Origin: Flavobacteriaceae bacterium
GTDB taxonomy: Bacteria; Bacteroidota; Bacteroidia; Flavobacteriales; Flavobacteriaceae
Length of the DNA stretch: 64,000 nucleotides
Direction: 5' to 3'
NCBI GenBank assembly: GCA_024644745.1
Contig: JAHEHF010000002.1
Location: 25,321-89,320 of the forward strand
The position numbers were made by a program, and so were the translations under genes. Positions 26,456 to 35,882 of this stretch are shown piece by piece; position 1 is the first letter of the stretch; every line of letters starts with the position of its first letter. The notes below the pieces were generated by a model. It ran no database searches. It was not told where the DNA came from and worked only from the letters and a program-made list of their open reading frames with translations.

Positions 26456-27664
26456 ATGATGAACCAACCAACAACAATGTCATATCCATTATCAGACAGA
26501 ATCAACAGCCTCCCCGTTTCAGAAACATTGGCGATGGCGGCCAAAGCAAGGGAATTAAAAGAGCAAGGAAAAAACATCATCAGCCTGAGTCTGGGAGAAC
26601 CTGACTTCAACACCCCTGAATTTATAAAAGATGCTGCCATTCAGGCCATAAAAGACAATTATAATTCCTATTCTCCGGTAAATGGATATGCAGATCTCAG
26701 AGAGTCGATCAGCAGAAAATTCAAACGTGACAATAATCTTGATTATAATTTAAACCAGATCGTCGTTTCAACGGGTGCAAAACAATCTATAGCCAATGTC
26801 GCCATGGTCTTGTTAAATCCTGGAGATGAAGTCATTCTTCCCGCGCCCTATTGGGTGAGTTATTCTGCGATCAGCACCCTGGCTGAAGCCACCTATGTTG
26901 AGATCCCGTCGAGCATTGAAACGGATTTTAAAATCACACCGGAACAACTGGAGGCTGCGATTACACCCAAAACCAAAATGATCTTTTTCAATTCTCCCAA
27001 CAATCCGAGTGGCACTGTTTATACAGAAGCTGAGTACAGGGCTCTCGCCGAAGTGTTGGAGAAACATCCGCAGGTCTATATACTCTCTGATGAAATTTAT
27101 GAACACATCAATTACGGGGTTCCCAATTTTAGCTTTGCGGCGATCGAAAGCATGTATGACAGAACGATCACCGTTAACGGGATCGCAAAAGCATTTGCCA
27201 TGACAGGATGGAGGATCGGATATATTGGTGCGCCAGAATGGATTGCAAAAGCGTGTAATAAAATGCAGGGGCAAATTACCTCAGGGGCAAACTGTATTGC
27301 GCAAAGAGCCACAATTACTGCACTGGATGCTCCGGTTTCGAAAATTCAGTACATGATTGACGAATTTAAAGTAAGAAGAGATCTTATTTTAGGCTTGTTG
27401 AACAATATCAAAGGAATCAAAACCAATGTTGCCAAAGGAGCATTTTATGTGTTTCCAGATGTCTCCTATTATTTTGGTAAAACCATTGATGGAACAGAAG
27501 TTAAAAACGCTTCAGATTTCGCCATGCTGCTGCTGGAAAAAGCAAATGTTGCAACAGTTACAGGAGAAGCTTTCGGTGCACCGAACTGCATCCGTATCAG
27601 CTATGCAGCGTCACAGGAAAACTTAAAAGAGGCCGTGAGGAGAATTGCCGCCCTATTGTCTTAA
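26456..27664 (+). CDS. PLP-dependent aminotransferase, aspartate aminotransferase family
   Basis: Class I aminotransferase (402 aa) similar to the AspC/AAT-Ib group that transfers amino groups between aspartate (or aromatic amino acids) and 2-oxoglutarate. LSLGEPDFNTP is at about 43-53, FNSPNNPSG at about 181-189, the PLP Lys245 lies in NGIAKAFAMTGWR, and the substrate-binding Arg in CIRISYA near the C-terminus. Starts at 26456, 26459 and 26477 are all possible; the last, MSYPLSDR, looks most like family N-termini. Gap to the thioesterase gene is 9 bp. Confidence 0.92.
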   Translation: MMNQPTTMSYPLSDRINSLPVSETLAMAAKARELKEQGKNIISLSLGEPDFNTPEFIKDAAIQAIKDNYNSYSPVNGYADLRESISRKFKRDNNLDYNLNQIVVSTGAKQSIANVAMVLLNPGDEVILPAPYWVSYSAISTLAEATYVEIPSSIETDFKITPEQLEAAITPKTKMIFFNSPNNPSGTVYTEAEYRALAEVLEKHPQVYILSDEIYEHINYGVPNFSFAAIESMYDRTITVNGIAKAFAMTGWRIGYIGAPEWIAKACNKMQGQITSGANCIAQRATITALDAPVSKIQYMIDEFKVRRDLILGLLNNIKGIKTNVAKGAFYVFPDVSYYFGKTIDGTEVKNASDFAMLLLEKANVATVTGEAFGAPNCIRISYAASQENLKEAVRRIAALLS

Positions 27665-27673
27665 GGCGTTCAA

Positions 27674-28114
27674 ATGAGTTTTAAAGTTTCCTTCTCTACA
27701 AGATGGGCAGATTTTGATCCCAACAATCATATGCGGCACAGTGCATACAACGATTATGCAGCAGAATCACGGGTGCGTCTGTTCAACGCCTACGGTTTGT
27801 CTTTGGCTGAGTTCAACAAATTGAACATTGGACCGATCTTATTCAGGGAAGAGACCGATTTTTTCAGAGAAATAACCCTGAGTGATGATATCAGTGTTGA
27901 ATTGTTGTTAAAAGGATGTTCAGAAAAGGGAGAGCGTTTTAAAATGCAGCATAAGATCTACAGAGGAGACGGTCAGTTAGCGGCAACGATCAATATCTAT
28001 GCAGCCTGGATGGATCTCGGGAAAAGAAAACTTACAGGAGCTCCGAAAATGATATTGGATGTCTTGGATCAATTGGATAAAACCGATGATTTTGAGCTTA
28101 TTCCCTTAGGTTAA
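27674..28114 (+). CDS. hotdog-fold acyl-CoA thioesterase family protein
   Basis: 146-residue 4HBT-type hotdog protein. The active-site region RWADFDPNNHMRHSAY resembles the D-x-x-x-H-x-N signature of YbgC/FadM-like thioesterases, with Asp near 13 and Asn/His near 17-18. The long central helix (DYAAESRVRLFNAYG) and RGDGQLAATINIYAAWMD strands complete the fold. Probably hydrolyses a fatty or aromatic acyl-CoA. It is the third gene after the desaturase and aminotransferase. Confidence 0.82.
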   Translation: MSFKVSFSTRWADFDPNNHMRHSAYNDYAAESRVRLFNAYGLSLAEFNKLNIGPILFREETDFFREITLSDDISVELLLKGCSEKGERFKMQHKIYRGDGQLAATINIYAAWMDLGKRKLTGAPKMILDVLDQLDKTDDFELIPLG

Positions 28115-28188
28115 GAATAATATTTGTACTTTGAACCCGATGGGAACCGGTTTCTATGATATCACTTGGCTTTTAAAAAATTCCATTT

Positions 28189-28593
28189 ATGAAAACTGCC
28201 CTTTTGAATATCGGCTTACTCATTCTAAGACTGAGCATTGGAGGCATGATGCTCTTTAATGGAATGGCCAAATTGTTGCGGGGCGTTGATTCCATAAAGG
28301 AGACATTCTTTAATGTGGGTATTCCTGAATTCATTGCTTATGCAGTATTCCTGGGTGAACTTTTAGCGCCTGTGCTTATGATCATTGGATACCGTACCAG
28401 GCTGGCTGGCATTTTGATTACAATCACGATGCTCGTTGCCATACTAACTGCCCATTCAGAAAAAATTTTCACTCTGAATCAGTATGGGGGCTGGGCCATT
28501 GAAGTCTTGGGTCTTTACCTTTTTGGCGCGCTTGCCCTTTGTTTTACAGGAGCAGGAAAATTCGCAGTCTCTAGCAGTGGAAAATGGGATTGA
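28189..28593 (+). CDS. DoxX family membrane protein
   Basis: 134-residue protein with four membrane helices (about 7-25, 47-68, 73-92, 103-124) and the DoxX family features GMMLFNGMAKL near the start and GELLAPVLMIIGYRTR in the middle. DoxX-like proteins are associated with quinone or thiol redox reactions in the membrane; substrate unknown. It converges on nadB, with 11 bp between stop codons. Confidence 0.82.
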   Translation: MKTALLNIGLLILRLSIGGMMLFNGMAKLLRGVDSIKETFFNVGIPEFIAYAVFLGELLAPVLMIIGYRTRLAGILITITMLVAILTAHSEKIFTLNQYGGWAIEVLGLYLFGALALCFTGAGKFAVSSSGKWD

Positions 28594-28604
28594 TCAAATA
28601 ATTC

Positions 28605-30176
28605 TCATGCCAGGTTGTCAAGACTGTAAAAGGCTCCTTTGTTTTCTTTTCTCAACATAGATTGCTGCACTACGAGGTAAGCTATCGCATTCAGATTTCT
28701 TAATTCACAAATCTGTGGCGAAAGTTTTGATTTCTCATAAGCTTTTTCAGTATCCTCATAAAGATAATTCAAGTGATCCAGGGCCTTTTCAAGTCTTTCA
28801 TCTGATCTTACAATGGCCACAAGATCCGTCATGATGTTTTGAATGGTCTTTCTATTATGGCTGATCAGTACTTTTTCCTTTGGCACCATGGTCCCTTCTT
28901 CATCCCATTCAGGAATGGACAGTTCCTGATCAAAGACCATTTTGCTTCTGTTCCTGATAATTTCATGAGCGATCTTATTACCATACACCAGGGCTTCGAG
29001 CAGAGAATTTGAAGCCAGTCGGTTCGCTCCATGCAGCCCTGTGCGGGAACATTCGCCGCAGGCAAATAAATTTCCGATTGAAGTCTGACCGTTTTTATCC
29101 ACCTCAATGCCTCCCATTAAATAATGCGCAGCCGGAACAACCGGAATCCATTGCGATTCAGGATCAATTCCAAGGCTTTTACATTTCTCAAATATATTTG
29201 GAAAATGCCTTCTGAATTCAGACATGTCCAAATGGGTACAGTCGAGGAAAACATGCGAATCACCTGAAAAAATCAATTCTGTATTGATCGCTCTTGAAAC
29301 AATATCGCGGGGTGCCAGCTCTGCCCTGTCATCGATCTTCAGCATAAATCGTTCTCCGGATTTGTTCCTTAAATAAGCTCCGAATCCTCTTACAGCCTCC
29401 GAAATCAGAAAAGAAGGACTTTCCCCGGGCTGGTACAAAGAAGTGGGATGAAATTGAACGAATTCCATATCGGTTATTTTTGCCTTTGCCCTGTAAGCCA
29501 TGGCTATACCGTCGCCTGTAGCAATTAAAGGATTCGTTGTTGCAGCATAAACCTGCCCAATACCACCTGTCGCCAGTATGGTCGAGGTAGCCAGATAAGT
29601 GTCTATTTTACTGGTTTTCTGATTCAGTACATAAGCACCGTAACATGATATTTTTTCGTCTTTCCCTTTTCCGGTGATGTGGTGATTGGTAATCAGGTCA
29701 ATGGCAAAATGATAAGGAAGTAATTTGATGTTCGCCAGGGAACTCACCTGTTCCAGTAAGGTTTTTTCAATTTCATAACCTGTAATGTCCTTATAATGGA
29801 GGATTCTGTTAGTTGAATGACCTCCTTCTTTTCCAAGATCCATTTCCCCTTCCAGGTTCTGATCAAAATCAGTTCCCCATTTAATGAGTTGTTTCATGCA
29901 TCCGGGAGCTTCTTCCACAACCATTTTGACCACTTCCGGGTCATTGGAGTAATCCCCGGCCACCATGGTATCCCTGATGTGGTCTTCGAAAGAATCCAGT
30001 TTGTCCCAGACGGCGGCTATCCCTCCCTGGGCATACTTTGTGTTAGACTCGCTCTCATCCGCTTTTGTAGCAACCAAAACCGTTTTATCAGGCAGCGCCC
30101 TTGCCGTTTTAATTGCTATGGAAAGTCCTGCAACCCCAGAACCCAAAACCAGAATATCAGCGCTAATTATACTCAT
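28605..30176 (-). CDS. nadB: L-aspartate oxidase
   Basis: FAD enzyme (523 aa) oxidising L-aspartate to iminoaspartate, the first step of de novo NAD synthesis. The dinucleotide motif LGSGVAGLSIA is at about 10-20. Further succinate dehydrogenase/NadB-type motifs are NTKYAQGGIAAV, EFVQFHPTSLY and the cofactor-binding GGIEVD...GANRLASNSLLEALVYG region. It is followed by the helical C-terminal domain. It is 2 bp downstream of nadA in the same unit, which passes the unstable product straight to quinolinate synthase. Confidence 0.96.
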   Translation of the reverse strand: MSIISADILVLGSGVAGLSIAIKTARALPDKTVLVATKADESESNTKYAQGGIAAVWDKLDSFEDHIRDTMVAGDYSNDPEVVKMVVEEAPGCMKQLIKWGTDFDQNLEGEMDLGKEGGHSTNRILHYKDITGYEIEKTLLEQVSSLANIKLLPYHFAIDLITNHHITGKGKDEKISCYGAYVLNQKTSKIDTYLATSTILATGGIGQVYAATTNPLIATGDGIAMAYRAKAKITDMEFVQFHPTSLYQPGESPSFLISEAVRGFGAYLRNKSGERFMLKIDDRAELAPRDIVSRAINTELIFSGDSHVFLDCTHLDMSEFRRHFPNIFEKCKSLGIDPESQWIPVVPAAHYLMGGIEVDKNGQTSIGNLFACGECSRTGLHGANRLASNSLLEALVYGNKIAHEIIRNRSKMVFDQELSIPEWDEEGTMVPKEKVLISHNRKTIQNIMTDLVAIVRSDERLEKALDHLNYLYEDTEKAYEKSKLSPQICELRNLNAIAYLVVQQSMLRKENKGAFYSLDNLA

Positions 30177-30178
30177 CC

Positions 30179-31186
30179 TTATTTTGAAGAAATATCCAAC
30201 ATCCTTTGAATCGGAATGAGCGCTTTTTTGCGAATGGCTTCAGGCACGTCAATCTCGGGCATTTCATATTCCATGCACAAATACAACTTTTTCATGGTAT
30301 TCATTTTCATATACGGACATTCACTGCAGGCACAAGTATTATCTTCAAATGCCGGTGCAGGATATAAGGATTTATCAGGAACCTCCTTCTGCATCTCATG
30401 AAGAATCCCAGCTTCCGTGGCTACAATAAACTCTTTGGCAGGATTGTTCTTTACATAATTGATAAGCCCAGAAGTAGAGCCGATGTACTCGGCTGTTTTT
30501 AAAATATGTGCTTCCGATTCGGGGTGGGCTATAATTTTCGCATCTGGATGAGATTTGTGCGTATCTATCAGTTTGTCTATAGAAAATGCCTCATGAACAA
30601 TGCATGCCCCATCCCATAAAAGCATATCCCGTCCGGTTTCTTTATTGATATAAGCGCCCAGGTTCTTATCCGGAGCAAAAATAATGGGCTTGTCCAAAGG
30701 GATAGAATCCACTATCTTTTTTGCATTAGAGGAAGTACAGCATATATCACTCAGGGCCTTTACTTCTGCCGACGTGTTGACATAGGTCACCACCACATGG
30801 TCAGGATGTTTTTCCTTGAATACTTTAAGGTCCTTCGCTTCACATGCTTCAGACAAAGAACAACCTGCATTAAGATCAGGAAGCACTACTTTTTTATCCG
30901 GATTGAGAATCTTAGCCGTTTCAGCCATGAAATGTACGCCGGCAAAGACAATCAAATCGGCATCCACCTCAGCAGCTTTATAAGAAAGCTGTAAACTGTC
31001 TCCCACAAAATCTGCGATGTCCTGGATGGCTGGTTCCTGATAATAATGAGCAAGGATTACCGCATTCTTTTCTTTCTTGAGCCTCTTGATCTCTTTGGCA
31101 AAATCCAGCTCCTTCGGTACTTCCAAATCGAGGAAGCCCTTCTTGTTTAAGTTTTTAGCTGCTTCTTTCAAATTCATCTGATCCAT
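30179..31186 (-). CDS. nadA: quinolinate synthase A
   Basis: [4Fe-4S] enzyme condensing iminoaspartate with dihydroxyacetone phosphate to quinolinate. Three repeated Rossmann-like domains are visible; likely cluster cysteines lie in [18 protein letters not shown] and [13 protein letters not shown] near the N-terminus and HPES are conserved active-site segments. I choose the ATG at 31184-31186 ([13 protein letters not shown]); the frame is open 17 codons further to 31237, but that extension is not family-like. nadB follows by 2 bp. Together with the tryptophan genes upstream, the cell makes quinolinate from aspartate rather than from kynurenine. Confidence 0.94.
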   Translation of the reverse strand: MDQMNLKEAAKNLNKKGFLDLEVPKELDFAKEIKRLKKEKNAVILAHYYQEPAIQDIADFVGDSLQLSYKAAEVDADLIVFAGVHFMAETAKILNPDKKVVLPDLNAGCSLSEACEAKDLKVFKEKHPDHVVVTYVNTSAEVKALSDICCTSSNAKKIVDSIPLDKPIIFAPDKNLGAYINKETGRDMLLWDGACIVHEAFSIDKLIDTHKSHPDAKIIAHPESEAHILKTAEYIGSTSGLINYVKNNPAKEFIVATEAGILHEMQKEVPDKSLYPAPAFEDNTCACSECPYMKMNTMKKLYLCMEYEMPEIDVPEAIRKKALIPIQRMLDISSK

Positions 31187-31301
31187 ACACTTTTTGAATG
31201 TAAAATTACTACTTTTTAAGCAAACATGATGGGCCATTCCTTTGAATCAAGATAATTTTGAAGGGCTTGAAAGCAATAAATTCAACATTTCCAACCTCCC
31301 G

Positions 31302-31315
31302 AATAACCGGTTATT
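31302..31315. promoter_or_regulatory. 14-bp perfect palindrome, candidate operator 1
   Basis: AATAACCGGTTATT is a perfect palindrome in the 269-bp divergent spacer of nadA and the LytTR regulator. It shares the pattern AATAnCCGGnTATT with the second palindrome, centre to centre 53 bp away. Binding protein unknown. Confidence 0.5.
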
Positions 31316-31354
31316 TGGAGCAAAATCAGCCAAATTCTTACTCAATTCTTGCCT

Positions 31355-31368
31355 AATATCCGGATATT
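31355..31368. promoter_or_regulatory. 14-bp perfect palindrome, candidate operator 2
   Basis: AATATCCGGATATT, the second perfect palindrome of the pair. The 53-bp centre spacing is close to five helical turns, which would place both sites on one DNA face. Confidence 0.5.
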
Positions 31369-31506
31369 GTCTATATTCGTCTCATTACTAACCCCTTATA
31401 ATCAACTTGTTATTTACCCTGTACGTCAAGTACTGTGGGCCTTAACCGAAATTTTTTATTGGGGTTGGATGATGATTTAATGATGTAATTATTATAGTAG
31501 ATAAAG

Positions 31507-32247
31507 ATGGACTCCCCTGTAAAAATCTTGATCGTTGAAGATGAAATGATCATTGGTGCTAATATATCCCTCCAACTCACCCAGCTTGGATATGAAGTAA
31601 CAGGCCTTGTATCGAGAGGTGAGGAAGCCATAAGGCATGTCAAACAATACAATCCCGATCTCGTGCTTATGGACATTCAGCTTAAAGGGCCTCTGGATGG
31701 CATTCAAACGGTAGAGCTGATCAAAAAAGAAATTGACATCCCTGTGATTTATCTGACTGCCAATGCGGATAACGAACATTTCAACCGGGCCAAAGCGACC
31801 AATCCAAATGCTTTTATATCCAAACCCTTTAAAAAACTGGACTTGCAACACGCGATAGAACTGATTACAGACAAATTGTTGTACAAAAAACCTGAAGAGG
31901 AAAAAATAGAAGAATGCGTCTCTCCATTTGTTCAAAGTGACAGTATTTACGTCAGGAGAAATGAGCGGATGATCAAGATCATGATAAAGGATATTTATTA
32001 TTTTGAAGCAGATCGTAATTATTGTAAAATCTATGCCAAAAACAGGGAATGCCTGTTGGTGATGACCCTGAAAGAAATTGATGAAAAATTGCCCCAGGAG
32101 CACTTTCTAAGAATTCACCGGTCTTATATCATAAATTTGTCACATGTTGATGAAGTCGCAGGCAGTCATGTGGTTATCGGAAGAAAAGCAATTCCTCTTA
32201 GTAAAACCTTGCGTCAGGGTCTCATGAACAGGTTACAAACCTTTTGA
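31507..32247 (+). CDS. LytTR-type response regulator
   Basis: 246-residue two-component regulator. The receiver domain (about 5-120) has acidic pocket EDE at 11-13, phospho-acceptor Asp56 in LVLMDIQL and the conserved Lys in FISKPFK. The LytTR DNA-binding domain (about 140-245) has YFEADRNYCKIYA and FLRIHRSYIINLSHV. It ends 12 bp from the convergent histidine kinase gene, its likely partner. Autoregulation is possible but the two palindromes upstream do not look like the direct-repeat sites usual for LytTR proteins. Confidence 0.93.
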   Translation: MDSPVKILIVEDEMIIGANISLQLTQLGYEVTGLVSRGEEAIRHVKQYNPDLVLMDIQLKGPLDGIQTVELIKKEIDIPVIYLTANADNEHFNRAKATNPNAFISKPFKKLDLQHAIELITDKLLYKKPEEEKIEECVSPFVQSDSIYVRRNERMIKIMIKDIYYFEADRNYCKIYAKNRECLLVMTLKEIDEKLPQEHFLRIHRSYIINLSHVDEVAGSHVVIGRKAIPLSKTLRQGLMNRLQTF

Positions 32248-32259
32248 AGATTTATCTGC

Positions 32260-34254
32260 TTAAAAATTCAATTCTTTAGAATTGTGGATCAGTTCAAACT
32301 CCATCCGAACCCTTGTGCCCTGGCCATTATAAATTTTCATGGAACCATCGAGTTGCTCTACGAGAAGGTCGACAAGCTGTGTTCCAAAACCCGTGCCGCC
32401 CTTTTTAGAATCCTTGGGGTCAGTAAAACCAATTCCATTATCGTATACTTCCAGGACAACCCCTTCATTTCCGACTTTTTGACAAGTAATCTTTATTTTT
32501 CCCTTTTCCCTTTCAGGAAAAGCGTGTTTGAAGGAATTGGTGAGCAATTCGTTTACGATCAATCCCATCGGGATGGCCAGGTCAACATCCAATTCAAATT
32601 CCTGAAGGTTGTAATCATATTCAATGGCGTACCCCGACCCGTAAGAATCCAAAATATGCCTGCTGAGATTGATCAGATAATCCTTCATCTCGATCGAGGA
32701 TAGATTCTTGCCCTGATACAATTTCTGATGGATCATACTCATCGAATAGACTCTGTTTCTACTCTCTTCAATTGCCTCGATTGCCTTGGGATCATTCATT
32801 TTTGCGACCTGCAATTCCAAAAGACTCGAAACGATACCCAAATTGTTCTTGACCCTGTGGTGAATTTCCTTCAGCAAAAATTCCTTTTCTGCATTTTGTC
32901 TTTCCAATAAAACGTTTTTCCCTTTGTTTTTTTTATAGGTTACGAACAAGACCAGCACCAACAGGAACAAAAGCCCTGCTATAATAGAGATCAGTGTTTG
33001 TTGCGAGCTCTGCTTTTTGATCTGGTCTTCCATTCCCTGTATGGTATCCTCCTGTTGTGCCATGTCAAACTCGGTCTCCAGCAAGGCCATATTCTCATTG
33101 GCTGACTCAGTAAAAACCTTATTCCTCAGAGAGTCATACATCACAAATGCCTCTGTTGCATCCTTATAATTGTGATTCCCTGCATATGCCTTTCCAAGGC
33201 GTTCATAGGCCTGACTGAGATAGTAATAATCACCAAAATCAGGGGTAGCGATCTCAATGCATTTATTAAGACTTTCTATGGCACTTACATATTTTCCCTG
33301 AAACAACTGCAGTTTACCAATTGATAGCCAGGAGCGCATCTTTAAAAAATTATTGTCCAAAAGATTGGCGTACAGAAGCGCCTTCTCAGCTGACTTTTCA
33401 GCTTCATCGTATTGTAGAAGCAGGGTGTATAACTCGATCAATGAAATATAAGTATCACTCAAATTATTGTAGAAACCATATCTTTCGCCAATGGCTATCG
33501 CATGTTTAAAATAATCCAGTGCCTCCTGATAGTTTTCAAGTTCTAACAGGTTGTTCCCCACAACATAAAGAGTAAAATCATAATCCAGATCATTCAAACC
33601 ACGTTTTTCAAAGAGTTCCAATGATTTGAGGCCATATTCAAGGCCTCGGTCAAATTTTGAATATTTCCAGTATAAATTACTTAAATCACTGTAAGCCAAA
33701 GCCACCGCTTTGACATCATTCATCTCAAGCCCCAGCCTTTTTGACTCCAAAGCATAATCCGCGGCTCTGACCAGATCTCCCTTTCTTTCAAAAACATATC
33801 CTAACTGGGTATTGAGAAAAGCAAGATCCTCCTTTTTGATCTTATTTTTTGCTTCCTGTAAAATGACATAAGCAGTATCCAGTTTTTCCATTCTGAGCAG
33901 AATAGCCGCTTCAGTGATCTGAAATCGGCCCTCCCACAACAAGTCCTCTTTTTGACGCGTCATGTTAAGCCCCTGTCTTGTAAAGTTCAGAGCTTTGTTC
34001 AGGTCACGTGTGTGCCAATAATAAGCCAGATCATTTAAGATTGAGTAGCGAAGACTATCAACTGTAGTCTTTTGATATGAGATTTCAAGGGTGTCCAGAT
34101 AGGAGGCACCAAAATTATCCGTATCAACAAAAATCTTATTGTAGGGCGTCTCTCTGTTGAAGTCAATTATTTTCTGACCATATCCTGATAAGGTACAGAA
34201 ACATAGCATCCATAAGGGCAAAACAGAATGGAAAATTCGATTTCTCATCAGCAT
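32260..34254 (-). CDS. TPR-containing sensor histidine kinase (HisKA_2 type)
   Basis: 664-residue membrane kinase. After an N-terminal signal/anchor region (about 8-27) come periplasmic TPR-like helical repeats (about 70-390). One membrane helix (about 415-437) precedes a coiled segment. The HisKA_2 dimerisation motif EIHHRVKNN has His465 as probable phosphorylation site, and an HATPase domain includes NELLTNSFKHAF (N box) and a GGTGFGTQL glycine box. This architecture with a neighbouring LytTR regulator is common in Bacteroidota. Signal unknown. Confidence 0.9.
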   Translation of the reverse strand: MLMRNRIFHSVLPLWMLCFCTLSGYGQKIIDFNRETPYNKIFVDTDNFGASYLDTLEISYQKTTVDSLRYSILNDLAYYWHTRDLNKALNFTRQGLNMTRQKEDLLWEGRFQITEAAILLRMEKLDTAYVILQEAKNKIKKEDLAFLNTQLGYVFERKGDLVRAADYALESKRLGLEMNDVKAVALAYSDLSNLYWKYSKFDRGLEYGLKSLELFEKRGLNDLDYDFTLYVVGNNLLELENYQEALDYFKHAIAIGERYGFYNNLSDTYISLIELYTLLLQYDEAEKSAEKALLYANLLDNNFLKMRSWLSIGKLQLFQGKYVSAIESLNKCIEIATPDFGDYYYLSQAYERLGKAYAGNHNYKDATEAFVMYDSLRNKVFTESANENMALLETEFDMAQQEDTIQGMEDQIKKQSSQQTLISIIAGLLFLLVLVLFVTYKKNKGKNVLLERQNAEKEFLLKEIHHRVKNNLGIVSSLLELQVAKMNDPKAIEAIEESRNRVYSMSMIHQKLYQGKNLSSIEMKDYLINLSRHILDSYGSGYAIEYDYNLQEFELDVDLAIPMGLIVNELLTNSFKHAFPEREKGKIKITCQKVGNEGVVLEVYDNGIGFTDPKDSKKGGTGFGTQLVDLLVEQLDGSMKIYNGQGTRVRMEFELIHNSKELNF

Positions 34255-34532
34255 CAGGACTTAGTTAATACAGGTTCGGCACACTGGACATTCTTATTGT
34301 CTTCATGGACCAATATGATCGAATATTCGATGAAAAGCAGAATAACGTACAAGAGATCCATCAAAGCAGAAAGTTACAAATTATTATATAATTATTCCTT
34401 GGATAAATAAAACGAGCCTTTCGGACAAGATTATCAATCTTTTATCCTAAACGACTTGGTCATATAGAGGCACAGCGTTTATTTTAGCAGTGCTCTGCTT
34501 TCAACATGTACTGAAATTTATCCATCTAAAAA

Positions 34533-35042
34533 ATGATTAAAATTCTTCTCATAGCCTCACTTTTTTTGCTGCCCCTGAACTCCTGTCAAGATAAAGGCTC
34601 CAATATTAAAAATGAGGAGATGAACAAAAACACGGTGATCAATTTCGTTTCCAGCATTTGGAATGAAAAGGACCTTTCTGAGCTTGATCAATTTTTTTCT
34701 CAAAAATTCAAACGAAGGGTGAACAATGTTGAGATTGCAAGCAACAAGGAGGAACTGACAGCAAATATTCAGGTTTACCTTACGGGTTTTCCCGATTTGA
34801 ATTTAATGATTGACGATATGTTGCCTTATCGTGATCAGGTGATCATGAACTGGACAATCACAGGGACCAATACCGGAGTTTTCGGTGAATTTCCGGCAAC
34901 AGGAAAAAAAATTAAAGTAAGCGGAATCAGCCGTTTGAGTTTTGATCAGGCGGGAAAAATCATCCATGAAGACATTTTTTACAATGAGTTATCACTTTTA
35001 CAACAGTTGGGCTACAGCCTGACACCTCCGGAACTGAATTGA
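34533..35042 (+). CDS. SnoaL-like lipoprotein (ester cyclase family)
   Basis: 169-residue lipoprotein (lipobox PLNSC, Cys18) with a SnoaL-like/NTF2 cone-shaped fold from about 30 to 160. The segments FPDLNLMIDDMLPYRDQVIMNWTITGTNTG and GISRLSFDQAGKIIHEDIFYNE are typical of the SnoaL-like polyketide cyclase/ester cyclase family. No specific substrate can be read. First of three adjacent exported-protein genes on the plus strand, after a 278-bp non-coding divergent spacer with the histidine kinase. Confidence 0.82.
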   Translation: MIKILLIASLFLLPLNSCQDKGSNIKNEEMNKNTVINFVSSIWNEKDLSELDQFFSQKFKRRVNNVEIASNKEELTANIQVYLTGFPDLNLMIDDMLPYRDQVIMNWTITGTNTGVFGEFPATGKKIKVSGISRLSFDQAGKIIHEDIFYNELSLLQQLGYSLTPPELN

Positions 35043-35083
35043 TTATATTAAAAAAACAATAGTATTAACATAAAACCTTTCCC

Positions 35084-35851
35084 ATGAAAAATTTAAAACT
35101 TTCCTTAATTGCTGTTATCATGTTAACAGCACCTTACCTGACTCAGGCTCAGGAAGAAAAAAGCGTACAAGCCTTCTGGATCCATGAAGACAGGGTCAAA
35201 CCAAGCATGACTGATGAATATGAACAGGTGGCCAAAGATCTCGTCGCAGCCTGCAAAGAGCACAATGTACAGGAGACAAGATGGATTACCTTAAAACAAG
35301 ATGACAATTCTTACTTATACATTACTCCGATTAAAAATCATGCGGAACTGGATAAAAACGCTTTTGTGACATTGAATGAAAAGATGGGTGATGACAAGGT
35401 AGCGGGATTATTCGCAAGATTTAATCCGATGTATGATCAGCACGGAGACTATATCGTATACCTTCATAAGGACTTATCTTATATGCCCGGTGGTGTTTCT
35501 CAAACGATTGAAGGTCAAAATTACCGTACTCTTTACTATAATTATGTGACCCCCGAACATGACATGGCTTTTCTTAAAGGAATTAAAAATATCAAAAAAG
35601 CTTTTGAAAAACACAATTCAAAGATGCACTTCAGAGTATATAAATCAGGCTTCGGGGTTATGGGGACTTATTATATGATTGCTGTTGCAGGTACAAACAG
35701 CCTCGAAAGTGCCAAGGCCGGTGATGCCAATTGGGAACTCATGAAAGACGACTTTGGCCCGCTTCTAAAGGAACTCAGCAAACACACCTGGAAAATGGAA
35801 GAAAAAACGGGTTGGATGAGGCCAGAACTTGAGTATATGCCAGCACAATAA
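35084..35851 (+). CDS. secreted protein of unknown function, probably two ferredoxin-like domains
   Basis: 255-residue protein with a cleavable signal peptide (about 1-22, ending TQAQ). The mature part seems to be a duplication: residues about 30-130 and 148-250 each show a beta-alpha-beta-beta pattern with a long charged helix (TDEYEQVAKDLVAACKEHN; FLKGIKNIKKAFEKHNSKM) followed by an aromatic strand. This recalls dimeric alpha/beta-barrel (antibiotic monooxygenase/NIPSNAP-like) folds. I do not recognise the family. Its neighbours are two NTF2-fold lipoproteins, and small ligand binding is a guess. Confidence 0.7.
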   Translation: MKNLKLSLIAVIMLTAPYLTQAQEEKSVQAFWIHEDRVKPSMTDEYEQVAKDLVAACKEHNVQETRWITLKQDDNSYLYITPIKNHAELDKNAFVTLNEKMGDDKVAGLFARFNPMYDQHGDYIVYLHKDLSYMPGGVSQTIEGQNYRTLYYNYVTPEHDMAFLKGIKNIKKAFEKHNSKMHFRVYKSGFGVMGTYYMIAVAGTNSLESAKAGDANWELMKDDFGPLLKELSKHTWKMEEKTGWMRPELEYMPAQ

Positions 35852-35882
35852 AGTTCTAATAATTTGATAAAATCAATAAAAT

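Noticed and set aside
31424..31440. GTAC repeats spaced by 5 bp upstream of the LytTR gene
   Set aside because: Short arms, each self-complementary, likely chance; not comparable to the two 14-bp palindromes nearby.
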